From Pelistega europaea (lineage in GTDB: Bacteria; Pseudomonadota; Gammaproteobacteria; Burkholderiales; Burkholderiaceae_B): DNA of 64,000 nucleotides. Position numbers and translations under genes: made by a program. Positions 17,064 to 25,852 of this stretch are shown in pieces. Each line of letters begins with the position of its first letter. Within the stretch, counting starts at the first letter, position 1. Location: positions 214,301 to 278,300 of the forward strand of contig NZ_JABGBO010000004.1 in the NCBI RefSeq assembly GCF_013133775.1, given 5' to 3'. The notes beneath the pieces were generated by a model. It worked only from the letters and a program-made list of their open reading frames with translations, was not told the DNA's origin and searched no databases.

Positions 17064-18170
17064 ATGAATAAAGATTTCATCTCTCCGCTTGCTCATAACA
17101 TAGGAATGAGTAGTGTTGGTTTTATTATCAGTGCCGTACCCATATTACTCCTAGGCTTGGGAGGTATTGAAATGACCCAATGGTATCAGACACGTCATTT
17201 GGTCAATGTTGCCCTGGTAGAAGCTGCCCGTCAAGCCTCAGTTACACATGCTCATCCTTTGCAAATAGCTACAGCCTTTGAGCAGGCATTACTTCCCTTA
17301 TTTACTGCTGCATCCTCTCGCACTTCTAATACATCATCCTTTGACGATTTATCAGGTCACCCCCACTCTCACTCTTCATCAATGGCCCTCTCTCGCCAGC
17401 AGAAGTATTTCCTACAGGTTTTACAACAAACCCAAGTTCCTGCATGGCGTATTGTTGTTGATAATCCCAAGCACTCTCATTTTGTGGATTTTCACAGGGA
17501 TGATTTGGACATTGCACACCAAACAGGTTTATTAGCTATTGATAACAATTACCAATATGAGCAGCATCAGCGTAAAGGCACTGGATTGCTATCGCTGGAA
17601 TCCATTTATGAGGCGAATACCCTATCGATGAAAATCACTTATGCCTATGAACCCATGCTCCCTGGGGTTAAAACCCTATTTCGAGCCTTGCAGCATTTTG
17701 CCCATGATGATTATGCCAAACAATTATTTGCACAGGGATTCTTACCTATTACCCAACGTCTGTCCATCTCTATGCAATCCCATCCTGTAGAGTGGCCTAG
17801 TCTAGGGGATGGTAGAGTGGTGATGCAGTGGAATTCCTCCCCAGTTAGCATGCACACAAATACGTCTTCTATGGCATCTTCCCTCTCTGCCTGCTCTCGT
17901 GGTATCTGGTGTAGGGATAACATCCAACCTAAAATAACCCTCTCCCCCTTTAAATCCTCCCCTGATTCTAGGCTATCAACTTTTGCAACAGCATCTACCC
18001 CTGATACAGCATTTACATCACCTCTGCCACCATCTGCACAACATTCATCCGCAGAGCCACTAAGTAATCATAGTGATAATTCAGCAAATATCGTGACAGA
18101 AATACATCCATCCACTAAAGATGAACAAAACCCTCTTTGTGGTATTAGTTTATGCTGTAAGGGAAGCTAA
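17064..18170 (+). CDS. Orphan TadE-like pilus assembly/pseudopilin protein
   Basis: A 368-residue protein with a single N-terminal membrane segment (about 17-37, GFIISAVPILLLGLGGIEMT). It is followed by the TadE-type glutamate and helix (MTQWYQTRHLVNVALVEAARQAS). The central region (120-245) is compact and includes AYEPMLPGVKTLF. The last ~110 residues are Ser/Thr/Pro-rich and low in complexity, ending with cysteines CGISLCC. No other tad/flp genes are in the window. The start has only a weak GGAAC upstream. Assignment to TadE rests on the N-terminal pattern and is moderate. Confidence 0.7.
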   Translation: MNKDFISPLAHNIGMSSVGFIISAVPILLLGLGGIEMTQWYQTRHLVNVALVEAARQASVTHAHPLQIATAFEQALLPLFTAASSRTSNTSSFDDLSGHPHSHSSSMALSRQQKYFLQVLQQTQVPAWRIVVDNPKHSHFVDFHRDDLDIAHQTGLLAIDNNYQYEQHQRKGTGLLSLESIYEANTLSMKITYAYEPMLPGVKTLFRALQHFAHDDYAKQLFAQGFLPITQRLSISMQSHPVEWPSLGDGRVVMQWNSSPVSMHTNTSSMASSLSACSRGIWCRDNIQPKITLSPFKSSPDSRLSTFATASTPDTAFTSPLPPSAQHSSAEPLSNHSDNSANIVTEIHPSTKDEQNPLCGISLCCKGS

Positions 18171-18252
18171 CCATCAGCATATAGCCTAGCCATATCAGTT
18201 TAATGCAATAATGCTTAAATCTGTCTAATCATCAATTTAGATGATGTGCTAT

Positions 18253-18266
18253 TTGATTAATATCAA
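18253..18266. promoter_or_regulatory. Perfect FNR/ANR-type palindrome in a convergent gap
   Basis: TTGATTAATATCAA matches the FNR consensus TTGAT-N4-ATCAA at every fixed position. It overlaps the stop codon of the minus-strand hypothetical gene and is 83 bp past the end of the TadE-like gene. No gene starts downstream on either strand at usual distance, so a regulatory role is uncertain. Confidence 0.4.
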
Positions 18267-18988
18267 ACCCTGTCATCACCCCCAATCTGCCAAAAAGCCA
18301 TATCTAACAACTTCATCTGAGGATAACAAAGATTACTGTTTTGCAATGTTAATGTCTCGTACTTTTTAAATATTTCACTATGATTCTGGTAAAACTCAGC
18401 TAATTTTTTTAAAGAATCATTATTATAATTACCTGTCGTGACGTTATACTTTCTTACCGCATCCACAAAGAATCGGTCATAAGCTGGGGTACAAGCAAGT
18501 GTCCCCAATAATACCTTGGTAATCAACACAGTAGAAATACTTTTTTCCTTATTTGCCTGTGCATCAATACTTGCCTGATGCTTCTCTTCGACAACTGACG
18601 CACGAATCTCACTATAACGCTTATCTAAGTGTTGATTCAGTTTTTTAAGTCGTTCCCTTATCTCTGCTTTATCTAAAAAATCTTTACACTTCAAACCCAA
18701 CAAAACATCATAGTCTCGATTTAAAATTTCCTTAACAATAGGCACATGAACTTTATAGTCACGTTGCAATAAGAAAGAAGAGCCCCGATACATTCCCCAA
18801 CTTGCCAAATAAAAGGCTAGGTGAAGGCATAAGGTATCAATTTCAGCCTTTGTATGCTCTGATTGCTTGCGTGCATCATGAAAAACACGATAACAATGCT
18901 CCCATGATAAATAACGATGATTCTCCTTAACCTTCCCATGAAATTTCCCTACTGCTTCTGAGATACATTCCAACTTAATCTTTTTCAT
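18263..18988 (-). CDS. Hypothetical protein next to the cbb3 oxidase locus
   Basis: A 241-residue soluble protein rich in Lys, Tyr and His. I recognise no family. Visible features are a histidine- and aromatic-rich N-terminal part (SWEHCYRVFHDARKQ), LCLHLAFYLASWGMYRGSS around residues 53-71, a charged helical middle with coiled-coil character (about 105-160), and LLGTLACTPAYDRFF. No signal peptide or membrane helix is convincing. I chose the ATG at 18988; the frame extends to a TTG at 19030. Composition looks more AT- and Lys-rich than the neighbouring cco genes, consistent with later acquisition (inference). Confidence 0.7.
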   Translation of the reverse strand: MKKIKLECISEAVGKFHGKVKENHRYLSWEHCYRVFHDARKQSEHTKAEIDTLCLHLAFYLASWGMYRGSSFLLQRDYKVHVPIVKEILNRDYDVLLGLKCKDFLDKAEIRERLKKLNQHLDKRYSEIRASVVEEKHQASIDAQANKEKSISTVLITKVLLGTLACTPAYDRFFVDAVRKYNVTTGNYNNDSLKKLAEFYQNHSEIFKKYETLTLQNSNLCYPQMKLLDMAFWQIGGDDRV

Positions 18989-19030
18989 AGTGACTAAATC
19001 TTCGTTTGATATAGGAGAGTTACAATACAA

Positions 19031-19060
19031 AACGGCACCTTCTAAGTGAAAGTGCCATTC
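19031..19060 (-). terminator. Possible terminator after fixH/ccoH
   Basis: On the minus strand GGCACTT and AAGGTGCC pair with one bulge across an eight-base loop and are followed by GTTTTGTATT. It lies about 30 bp after the fixH stop and would end the cco transcript. The T-run is imperfect. Confidence 0.45.
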
Positions 19061-19088
19061 TGTATTGAATCAATATTATTACTACTGA

Positions 19089-19337
19089 CTATTTAGATTC
19101 TGCCGTCGCAGTATGGTCTTTACCAAAAACATTGGGAATGTCTTTACCATCACGACTGACAAACTTACCCTGTTGATAAGCCTGAATGTGCACCTCAGCA
19201 TCAGGATTATCATTAAAAGCAAGATACATCGTCACGATACAACCCACCACAGCAAGCAATGGGCCTGACATTAGAATCCATGGCCATGGCTCTTTATACC
19301 AAGGATTAGGATTTTTATCTAAATCGCGTTTTTCCAT
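19089..19337 (-). CDS. ccoH: Short FixH/CcoH-like cbb3 oxidase assembly protein
   Basis: An 82-residue protein with one N-terminal membrane helix (about 20-40). It opens with the family signature PWYKEPWPWILMSGP. A short hydrophilic tail follows (AEVHIQAYQQGKFVSRDGK). FixH/CcoH stabilises the cbb3 complex during assembly. Many FixH proteins are about 150-180 residues with a periplasmic Ig-like domain; here only the helix and a short tail remain. It starts 12 bp after ccoG, so the two are cotranscribed. The symbol is by context and signature. Confidence 0.8.
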   Translation of the reverse strand: MEKRDLDKNPNPWYKEPWPWILMSGPLLAVVGCIVTMYLAFNDNPDAEVHIQAYQQGKFVSRDGKDIPNVFGKDHTATAESK

Positions 19338-19349
19338 TTTTCAATCCTA

Positions 19350-20843
19350 TTAGTTAGGTACGTAGAAGCTATCTTCGTTGCTTGCTTCAACGCCCTTGTT
19401 TTCATCACTCATGGCTTCCGCTTCGACCTTAATCTTGTAGATTTCACCACGTTTTAAACCACTCAATGGAGCACGGATAATCATAGGAATCCACTGATTG
19501 GTAAATGGTTTTACTTCCACAGTAGCATCATCAGAATTTTCTAGCACTACTTGGAGATTTTTCATATCACCATCACGACCCTCAGCCTTGATGTGGACAC
19601 GTTCAGGTTTATCCATCATATTGATGACCTGAATACGATAAACGTTTTCAATTAAATCACCTGGAATTTCTCGACCAAGAGAGCTACGGTCACGTACGAT
19701 ATCCACTTTAAGTGGTGTACGCATTGCAAGTGAGATAATCAAGCCAAGGATAAAGACACACAATAAACCCACATACACAAATACGCGTGGACGGTATAAG
19801 CGACGACGAGTTTGTTTGCTATCTAGCCCATGTAGCATTCCATATTCGGAAGTATAACGAATCAAACCACGAGGGTAATTCATTTTATCCATAATATCAT
19901 TACAGGCATCAATACAGGCACCACAACCAATACACATGTATTGTAGACCGTTACGAATATCAATACCTGTCGGGCATACTTGTACACACATGGTACAGTC
20001 AATACAATCCCCTAACCCTTGGGTCTTAGGATCTACCTTCTTAGAACGCTTGCCACGAGGCTCGCCACGTAGCTTATCATAAGTTACTACAAAGGTATCT
20101 TGATCCACCATCACACTTTGGAAACGAGCATATGGGCACATGAATTTACAGACAGACTCACGTAACACACCCGCCATCATCCAGGTCATAAACCCATAGA
20201 AGATAAACCAGAACCACTGGGCAGTACTCAAATCCAAATGCCAAACTTGCATAGGCAAGTCACGGATTGGAGCAAAATAACCGATAAAAGTAAAACCAGT
20301 CCACGCCGCTGTCAAAATCCAAAGCAACTGTTTAGTCGCTTTAATGCGGAATTTATGAAAGCCCCAGGGAGATTCATCTAAACGCATACGTTGGGCACGG
20401 TCGCCCTCTACCCAGCGCTCAATCCACATAAAGATCTCAGTATAAACAGTCTGAGGACAGGCATAGCCACAGAACAAACGCCCTGCCAATGCGGTAAACA
20501 GGAATAACCCATAGGCAGATACAATTAAGATAATCGCCATGTAGAACACGTCTTGAGGCCACAACACTAAGCCAAAGATATAAAACTTACGTGCACTTAA
20601 ATCCAATAAAAATGCCTGACGATCATTCCATTGCAGCCAAGGTAGGCCGTAATAAATAATCTGTGTAAAAAGCAGCATGACAATACGCCAGCTAGCAAAA
20701 TGCCCCTTGACCGAACGGGCATAAATCTTAGAAGTTGCCTCTTTGACAAGACGAGCACTTTCTTCTTCTGAGATTTTTAATGTGACTGGTTGCCAATCCG
20801 GAATGTTATCGTCCTGTTCTGGCTTTGAGTTTTCATTACTCAT
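19350..20843 (-). CDS. ccoG: Cytochrome c oxidase accessory protein CcoG
   Basis: A 497-residue polyferredoxin-like membrane protein needed for cbb3 oxidase biogenesis, implicated in copper reduction. Several membrane helices occupy roughly residues 50-260, including GRLFCGYACPQTVYTE, where the CxxxCP lies. A pair of 4Fe-4S cluster motifs follows: CIDCTMCVQVCP and CIGCGACIDACND. A periplasmic Ig-like domain forms the C-terminus. It sits 299 bp after ccoP and just before the FixH-like gene. The terminator after ccoP suggests a partly separate transcript. Confidence 0.95.
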   Translation of the reverse strand: MSNENSKPEQDDNIPDWQPVTLKISEEESARLVKEATSKIYARSVKGHFASWRIVMLLFTQIIYYGLPWLQWNDRQAFLLDLSARKFYIFGLVLWPQDVFYMAIILIVSAYGLFLFTALAGRLFCGYACPQTVYTEIFMWIERWVEGDRAQRMRLDESPWGFHKFRIKATKQLLWILTAAWTGFTFIGYFAPIRDLPMQVWHLDLSTAQWFWFIFYGFMTWMMAGVLRESVCKFMCPYARFQSVMVDQDTFVVTYDKLRGEPRGKRSKKVDPKTQGLGDCIDCTMCVQVCPTGIDIRNGLQYMCIGCGACIDACNDIMDKMNYPRGLIRYTSEYGMLHGLDSKQTRRRLYRPRVFVYVGLLCVFILGLIISLAMRTPLKVDIVRDRSSLGREIPGDLIENVYRIQVINMMDKPERVHIKAEGRDGDMKNLQVVLENSDDATVEVKPFTNQWIPMIIRAPLSGLKRGEIYKIKVEAEAMSDENKGVEASNEDSFYVPN

Positions 20844-21065
20844 GTTAAATTTCCCTTTACTACCTAGAAAACAGATATATGCTTACTCAGTCCGCTAAGA
20901 TGTAGTTCCTTTTTGGAATCCTTAAGATAACTAACTATCCCAACATGCAACTAAAACCTATAATCATACTATCCCAAGACAGCATATACCTGTTTTTTAT
21001 AGCACTCAAGAATACCCCTACTAATATCATATAAAGGATATTCATTTACAATTAAATTACAAAGT

Positions 21066-21112
21066 AAAAAAGCGATTACCTATTCTGGCTCAGCCAAAAC
21101 AAGCAATCGCTT
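21066..21112 (-). terminator. Intrinsic terminator after ccoP
   Basis: On the minus strand AAGCGATT and AATCGCTT pair perfectly, with an inner TGGCTGAGCCA hairpin, and are followed by a T-run read from 21066-21070. It lies 30 bp after the ccoP stop. The rest of the 20844-21142 gap shows no gene; it should contain a ccoG promoter, which I cannot pinpoint. Confidence 0.82.
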
Positions 21113-21142
21113 ATTTGTGTCACCTCAAAAATAAGCTATTGC

Positions 21143-22045
21143 TTATTTTTTAACGTTAGACAAGCCCCATACATATGCTGCCAACATCTTAATTTGTTCA
21201 GGTGTTAAGATGTTTTTGTGGGCTGGCATAGTACCTTGACGACCTTCCAAAATTGTTTTTTGGATAACATCTACTGAAGAGCTGTTCAACCAAATATTGT
21301 CAGTCAAGTTAGGAGCACCAAGAAGTTGGTTACCCTTAGCATCTGCTCCATGGCAGGCTGCACAAATTTGTTTGAATTTTACTTCACCTAATGGCACCAA
21401 TGTAGCATCACTACTCAAACCAGAAAGTGAACGTACATAGTTAGCAACTTGTTTTGCTTCATCAGGTTTAAGCACAGCACCTAAAGGAGCCATGATACCG
21501 TGACGACCATTAGTGATAGTTTCAAGGATCTTGTCTGGGGAACCACCATACAACCAATCACTGTCACTCAAGTTAGGGAAGTTAGGTGAACCTTTAGCAT
21601 CAGAACCGTGACATTGTGCACAGTTATTTAAGAACAAACGTTCACCGATGCTACGTGCATCTTGGTTCTCTGCGAGTTGTTCGATAGACATACCATCAAA
21701 CTTAGCATAAACAGGTTTCAAACTTTCTAGGTAAGCTTGTTTCTCAGCTTCAGCTTGTTTAGCAGAAGTGTAGCCTACTTTACCTGGGTTAGAACCTAAG
21801 GCTGGGTACAAGAACATGATACCAAGACCTACAGCACATAAACCAAGGTACATTACTGTCCACCATGCAGGTACAGGGTAGTTATACTCTGTAATACCAT
21901 CCCATTCGTGACCTGTGTCAGTCATGTCTGGAGACTTACCCAAGAATGAACGTTGTGAGAATAATAGCCATATACAAAAGGCGACACCACCTAATGCAAT
22001 AATGGTGATCCAGTAACTCCAACCGCTACTTAAGAAATCACTCAT
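21143..22045 (-). CDS. ccoP: cbb3-type cytochrome c oxidase subunit III, diheme CcoP
   Basis: A 300-residue membrane-anchored diheme cytochrome c that feeds electrons to CcoN. The N-terminal FixP domain has two membrane helices (about 10-30 and 60-80). The two heme sites are CAQCHG (about 141) and CAACHG (about 233), each with distal Met regions such as NGRHGIMAPLG and EGRQGTMPAHK. The ATG overlaps the ccoQ stop by 4 bp (ATGA), so translation is coupled. Last gene of ccoNOQP. Confidence 0.97.
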   Translation of the reverse strand: MSDFLSSGWSYWITIIALGGVAFCIWLLFSQRSFLGKSPDMTDTGHEWDGITEYNYPVPAWWTVMYLGLCAVGLGIMFLYPALGSNPGKVGYTSAKQAEAEKQAYLESLKPVYAKFDGMSIEQLAENQDARSIGERLFLNNCAQCHGSDAKGSPNFPNLSDSDWLYGGSPDKILETITNGRHGIMAPLGAVLKPDEAKQVANYVRSLSGLSSDATLVPLGEVKFKQICAACHGADAKGNQLLGAPNLTDNIWLNSSSVDVIQKTILEGRQGTMPAHKNILTPEQIKMLAAYVWGLSNVKK

Positions 22046-22215
22046 GATTTAACCTCTCTGTTTTTAACATCTAAATCTTCCTCGTCGGGTAGGGAGAACG
22101 GCAACTGAGCCGCCTCTTCATTGGCCTTGGCTCTACCCTTTGACCAAGCCCACCAGACGATACCTAAGAATACCGCCATCGAGATAATGGTCGAAAGACC
22201 ATTCAAGAAAGCCAT
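22042..22215 (-). CDS. ccoQ: cbb3 oxidase small subunit CcoQ/FixQ
   Basis: A 57-residue single-helix protein (MAFLNGLSTIISMAVFLGIV, then WWAWSKGRA) that stabilises the cbb3 complex. I chose the ATG at 22215 because AGGAG precedes it; an in-frame upstream start would overlap ccoO. It begins 10 bp after ccoO and overlaps ccoP by 4 bp. Confidence 0.93.
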   Translation of the reverse strand: MAFLNGLSTIISMAVFLGIVWWAWSKGRAKANEEAAQLPFSLPDEEDLDVKNREVKS

Positions 22216-22225
22216 TTTGGTACTC

Positions 22226-22912
22226 CTACTTGCTTTGTTGCTCGGCTTCACGCAATGCGTTCACATAGCCGACACCTAGATTTTGTAAATAAGCCACAAC
22301 AGCATCTTCTTCTGTCTTGCCTTTTAACATTTCAGGTGCCTTAGCGATTTCCTCTTCAGTGTACATAGGTTTGTAACCTTCGTCTTTACTGTGATGGAAT
22401 TCGTTAAGTTTATTAAGTGCACGCATACGGTTTTGGATATTCTCGTTAGAGATATCCTTGTGTTGTAACCAGTAATAGCCAGGCATATTAGATTGTTTTA
22501 CAACAGCACGAGGGTCACGCAAGTGAATGCGGTGCCAATCGTCAGAGTAACGACCGCCTACACGAGCAAGATCTGGACCCATACGGCGAGAACCCCATAA
22601 GAATGGATATTCGTAAACACTCTCCCCTGCTACAGAGTAAGGACCGTAACGTTGAACATCAGAAGCCAACACACGAACTTGTTGGCTGTGGCAGCCATAG
22701 CAGCCCTCTTTAATAAACACGTCACGACCTACTAACTGCAAGGCATTCAAAGGCTTAACACCTGGAGCGGCTTGCATAGTAGAGTGTTGGAAGAATAATG
22801 GAACAATTTGTACTAAACCGGCAAATGACACCACTAGGATAGAGAGGATAATCAAAATACCAACGTTTTTCTCAATTGTTGCATGTGAGAAAAATTTATT
22901 ATTACTAGCCAT
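22226..22912 (-). CDS. ccoO: cbb3 oxidase subunit II, monoheme CcoO
   Basis: A 228-residue membrane-anchored monoheme cytochrome c. There is one N-terminal helix (about 15-38). The heme site is CYGCHSQQVR near residue 71, and the distal Met is in KQSNMPGYYWL. It transfers electrons between CcoP and the CcoN active site. It starts 11 bp after ccoN. Confidence 0.97.
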   Translation of the reverse strand: MASNNKFFSHATIEKNVGILIILSILVVSFAGLVQIVPLFFQHSTMQAAPGVKPLNALQLVGRDVFIKEGCYGCHSQQVRVLASDVQRYGPYSVAGESVYEYPFLWGSRRMGPDLARVGGRYSDDWHRIHLRDPRAVVKQSNMPGYYWLQHKDISNENIQNRMRALNKLNEFHHSKDEGYKPMYTEEEIAKAPEMLKGKTEEDAVVAYLQNLGVGYVNALREAEQQSK

Positions 22913-22923
22913 TCTCGTTCTCC

Positions 22924-24387
22924 TTAAACAGCTGCCACTTTTTGTGGTTCATGCTCAGCTGGAGCAGGAACTACAGGGTTAACTACTTTTTGACCTTTGA
23001 TAGTCATGATAACGTTAATGAACATTAACACGATACCAGTTAATACTAGTGAACCACCAAAGAAACGAATCATTAACAATGGCTTTTTAGATTCAAGTGC
23101 TTGAACGAAAGAGTAAGTCAATGTACCGTCAACTTCAACTGAACGCCACATCAAACCTTCCATTACACCAGCTACCCACATAGATGCAATGTATAACACC
23201 ACACCAATAGTAGCAATCCAGAAGTGTAATTCTACTAAGCCTTTGCTAGCCATTTCAGTACGACCCCATAGACGTGGAATGGTGTAGTACAAGCTACCAA
23301 TAGTAATCATAGATACCCAACCCAACGCACCAGAGTGTACGTGAGCAACAGTCCATTCAGTGTAGTGAGACAATGCGTTCACTGTACGAATAGACATCAT
23401 AGAACCCTCGAAAGTAGACATACCATAGAAAGATAATGCTACTACTAAGAATTTAAGAATTGGGTCGTCACGAAGTCTATGCCATGCACCAGACAATGTC
23501 ATGATACCATTAACCATACCACCCCAAGATGGAGCCAATAGGATTAATGAGAACGCCATACCTAAACTTTGAGTCCAGTCAGGTAAAGCTGTGTATAACA
23601 AATGGTGAGGACCTGCCCACATATAAGTAAACGCTAGCGCCCAGAAGTGAACGATAGATAAACGATATGAGAACACAGGGCGACCAGCTTGTTTAGGTAC
23701 ATAGTAGTACATCATACCTAGGAAGCTGGTAGTCAAGAAGAAACCTACTGCATTGTGGCCATACCACCATTGAACCATCGCATCTTGTACACCAGCATAA
23801 GCAGAGTAAGATTTGAACCACTCACCAGCAACAGGAAGTTCGATGTTATTGAAGATATGAAGAATAGCAATGGTAATGATGAAAGAACCATAGAACCAGT
23901 TAGCTACATAGATGTGTTTAACACGACGTTTAAAGATAGTGCCAAAGAACACAATCGCATAAGCTACCCATACCAAGGTGATAAGAATATCAATCGGCCA
24001 TTCAAGTTCGGCATATTCTTTTGAACTTGTGAAACCAGCAGGTAAAGTAATCGCAGCAAGTACGATAACTAATTGCCAGCCCCAGAAAGTAAAGGTGGCC
24101 AAACCGCTCGCAAATAGGCGAGTATGACAGGTACGTTGAACAACGTAGTATGAAGTCGCAAACAAGGCACTACCACCAAATGCGAAAATTACCGCGTTAG
24201 TGTGTAATGGACGTAGACGACCATAGCTTAAAAAGTCTACAAAGTTTAATTGAGGCCACACTAGCTGAGCAGCAACGAACACCCCAGCTAACATACCCAC
24301 AATCCCCCAGATCACAGTCATGATCGCGAATTGCCGAACCACTTTATAGTTAAAGGTTTCGGTTTCGTTAGCGTTAAAAGTACGCAT
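22924..24387 (-). CDS. ccoN: cbb3 oxidase catalytic subunit CcoN
   Basis: A 487-residue, 12-helix heme-copper oxidase subunit that reduces O2 to water at high affinity and pumps protons. Heme b ligands lie in [16 protein letters not shown] and [11 protein letters not shown]. Copper-site histidines lie in [12 protein letters not shown] and [18 protein letters not shown] precedes the start. I looked for an FNR box in the 144 bp between ccoS and ccoN and found none. Confidence 0.98.
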   Translation of the reverse strand: MRTFNANETETFNYKVVRQFAIMTVIWGIVGMLAGVFVAAQLVWPQLNFVDFLSYGRLRPLHTNAVIFAFGGSALFATSYYVVQRTCHTRLFASGLATFTFWGWQLVIVLAAITLPAGFTSSKEYAELEWPIDILITLVWVAYAIVFFGTIFKRRVKHIYVANWFYGSFIITIAILHIFNNIELPVAGEWFKSYSAYAGVQDAMVQWWYGHNAVGFFLTTSFLGMMYYYVPKQAGRPVFSYRLSIVHFWALAFTYMWAGPHHLLYTALPDWTQSLGMAFSLILLAPSWGGMVNGIMTLSGAWHRLRDDPILKFLVVALSFYGMSTFEGSMMSIRTVNALSHYTEWTVAHVHSGALGWVSMITIGSLYYTIPRLWGRTEMASKGLVELHFWIATIGVVLYIASMWVAGVMEGLMWRSVEVDGTLTYSFVQALESKKPLLMIRFFGGSLVLTGIVLMFINVIMTIKGQKVVNPVVPAPAEHEPQKVAAV

Positions 24388-24531
24388 AGGACCTTCCTCT
24401 TATTAAAAAAACAACTTATTTCCCTTTTTTTGCAGACTTTCAGTAAAGCCTCGTCCCAATAAGACCCACATCAGCAAGCAAAAAACTTACCTGAAAAACA
24501 TGCTCAAAATAAACAAGCAACGGTTATAAAC

Positions 24532-24696
24532 TTAATCATGTTTTTCAGAATTTACTGAGTCGTCATCCTCTAATATGGAGCGAGCGTTCTTCTGGATATC
24601 ATCAAACTGTCCAGAAACAATCGCCCAATAAAGAGCAACGCCAATAAAAATCACAAAAACCACAGCCAAGGCTATGAGCAGAAAAAAACCATCCAT
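24532..24696 (-). CDS. ccoS: cbb3 oxidase maturation protein CcoS
   Basis: This 54-residue protein was found by translating the gap. It begins MDGFFLLIALAVVFVIFIGV, a single membrane helix, and ends in an acidic tail FDDIQKNARSILEDDDS. This is the CcoS pattern, needed for heme and copper insertion into cbb3 oxidase. Its ATG overlaps the upstream CcoI-like stop by one base (TGATG), so the two are translationally coupled. ccoN follows after 144 bp. Confidence 0.92.
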   Translation of the reverse strand: MDGFFLLIALAVVFVIFIGVALYWAIVSGQFDDIQKNARSILEDDDSVNSEKHD

Positions 24697-25673
24697 CAGC
24701 TCACCATAGAGGCTTGAAATAGCCCTTCCTCTGTGTTTTTGAGTAATTTTTTATAAAGATGATAGGCATTCCATGCCACAAAGAGAGAGGATATCAACAT
24801 AGTGATAGCCGCTAACCAAGGAGCAACAATACCTATCATGGCTAGTGGAGTCATCAAAAGATGCCACACCAAAGACCCATATAAATTCTGATGAGCACAC
24901 TGAACAGTTTTTTGTGTAATAAATTGTTCTTGTTCAGGTGAAATAGATGAGCTATTAAGGAAAACCGCTTGTGCTGCAGATGTCGCAGTAGGCACAGCCA
25001 TTGCCATAGCACAAGGACAGCTCATAACAAATAAAGAAACAAGCACTGGCACAGAATGATGGGCATCAATAAAGAAATACCACACCAACGCTGTCACCAC
25101 TGCAAGAATAATCTGAATAGAGATAAAGAAAAAAGCCATCTTGTCTGCTTTCTTACTAAGCTCCAAACGAATTTGTTCTACTAAGGGATTAGAACGACCT
25201 CGATTGAAACGAGCTGATTGATTGGCAGCGAATTCAAGATAACGTGCGGTGAGAAGAAAAGCGATAAACATCGCAATGGACTCAAAATAAACCTCACCAT
25301 TGTGAGTCCAAGTTACTATAACACTGGGAACAAAAGCTACAAGGATGCCAAGTGCCACAGGCCAGTTCATATTAATCCAAGAACCATAACTAGACTTACG
25401 GAACAACCCCTCCCACACGGGACTAGCACAGTAAAACACCGCAGGGAAAGTCAATGCAAGACTAATCCAATTCAAGACAATGATGGCTGTATCCAAAGTT
25501 TCTAAGCTATCACTATGAATATAGTCATTGCGAATATAGCCTGGAAATGCAAACATCATCACCTGCATCATCACAAGCCACGCCAAACCCAAACGAGCCA
25601 ACATCTGGCGACGTTTGATGCGCTCCTCTTGGGGCAAGTCTGGTGGTACTGCAAAGATAGAAACTGGTTTCAT
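24696..25673 (-). CDS. CcoI-like copper P-type ATPase lacking both cytosolic catalytic modules (membrane-only)
   Basis: A 325-residue membrane protein related to CcoI, the P1B-type ATPase that supplies copper for cbb3 oxidase. The membrane part is intact: helices in residues 28-150, the copper motif SCPCAMAMAVPTAT at 218-231, and the last two helices with AHQNLYGSLVW and PWLAAITMLISSLFVAWNA (284-302). No heavy-metal CxxC domain precedes the first helix. After YLEFAANQ (145-152) a short linker replaces the actuator domain with its TGE. Only about 25 residues separate the CPC helix from the final helices, so DKTGT and the nucleotide-binding domain are absent. The frame has no stops and is coupled to ccoS, so it looks maintained. 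It cannot hydrolyse ATP on its own by family rules. Confidence 0.85.
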   Translation of the reverse strand: MKPVSIFAVPPDLPQEERIKRRQMLARLGLAWLVMMQVMMFAFPGYIRNDYIHSDSLETLDTAIIVLNWISLALTFPAVFYCASPVWEGLFRKSSYGSWINMNWPVALGILVAFVPSVIVTWTHNGEVYFESIAMFIAFLLTARYLEFAANQSARFNRGRSNPLVEQIRLELSKKADKMAFFFISIQIILAVVTALVWYFFIDAHHSVPVLVSLFVMSCPCAMAMAVPTATSAAQAVFLNSSSISPEQEQFITQKTVQCAHQNLYGSLVWHLLMTPLAMIGIVAPWLAAITMLISSLFVAWNAYHLYKKLLKNTEEGLFQASMVS

Positions 25674-25852
25674 AATGTTCCAAATATATCCATACTACAA
25701 AAATGGATTTTCATTATTATAAAGCACTCAACACAAAAACAGAACAAATTATTACGGATTAACCCTAATTTTTTGATGTTTCCCGCCCATTTTCTGATAA
25801 GAATTCTCAGAAATAAAATTTTTAACCACAAATAAATGAAAATCAGCCCATA

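Noticed and set aside
24388..24531. FNR box in front of ccoN
   Set aside because: I searched both strands for TTGAT-N4-ATCAA and found no reasonable match; control of the operon must be elsewhere or weaker.
25791..25813. TTTCTGA / TCAGAAA inverted repeat between cysM and the CcoI-like gene
   Set aside because: No T-run follows on the transcribed strand, so I could not support it as a terminator, and the short arms could be chance.
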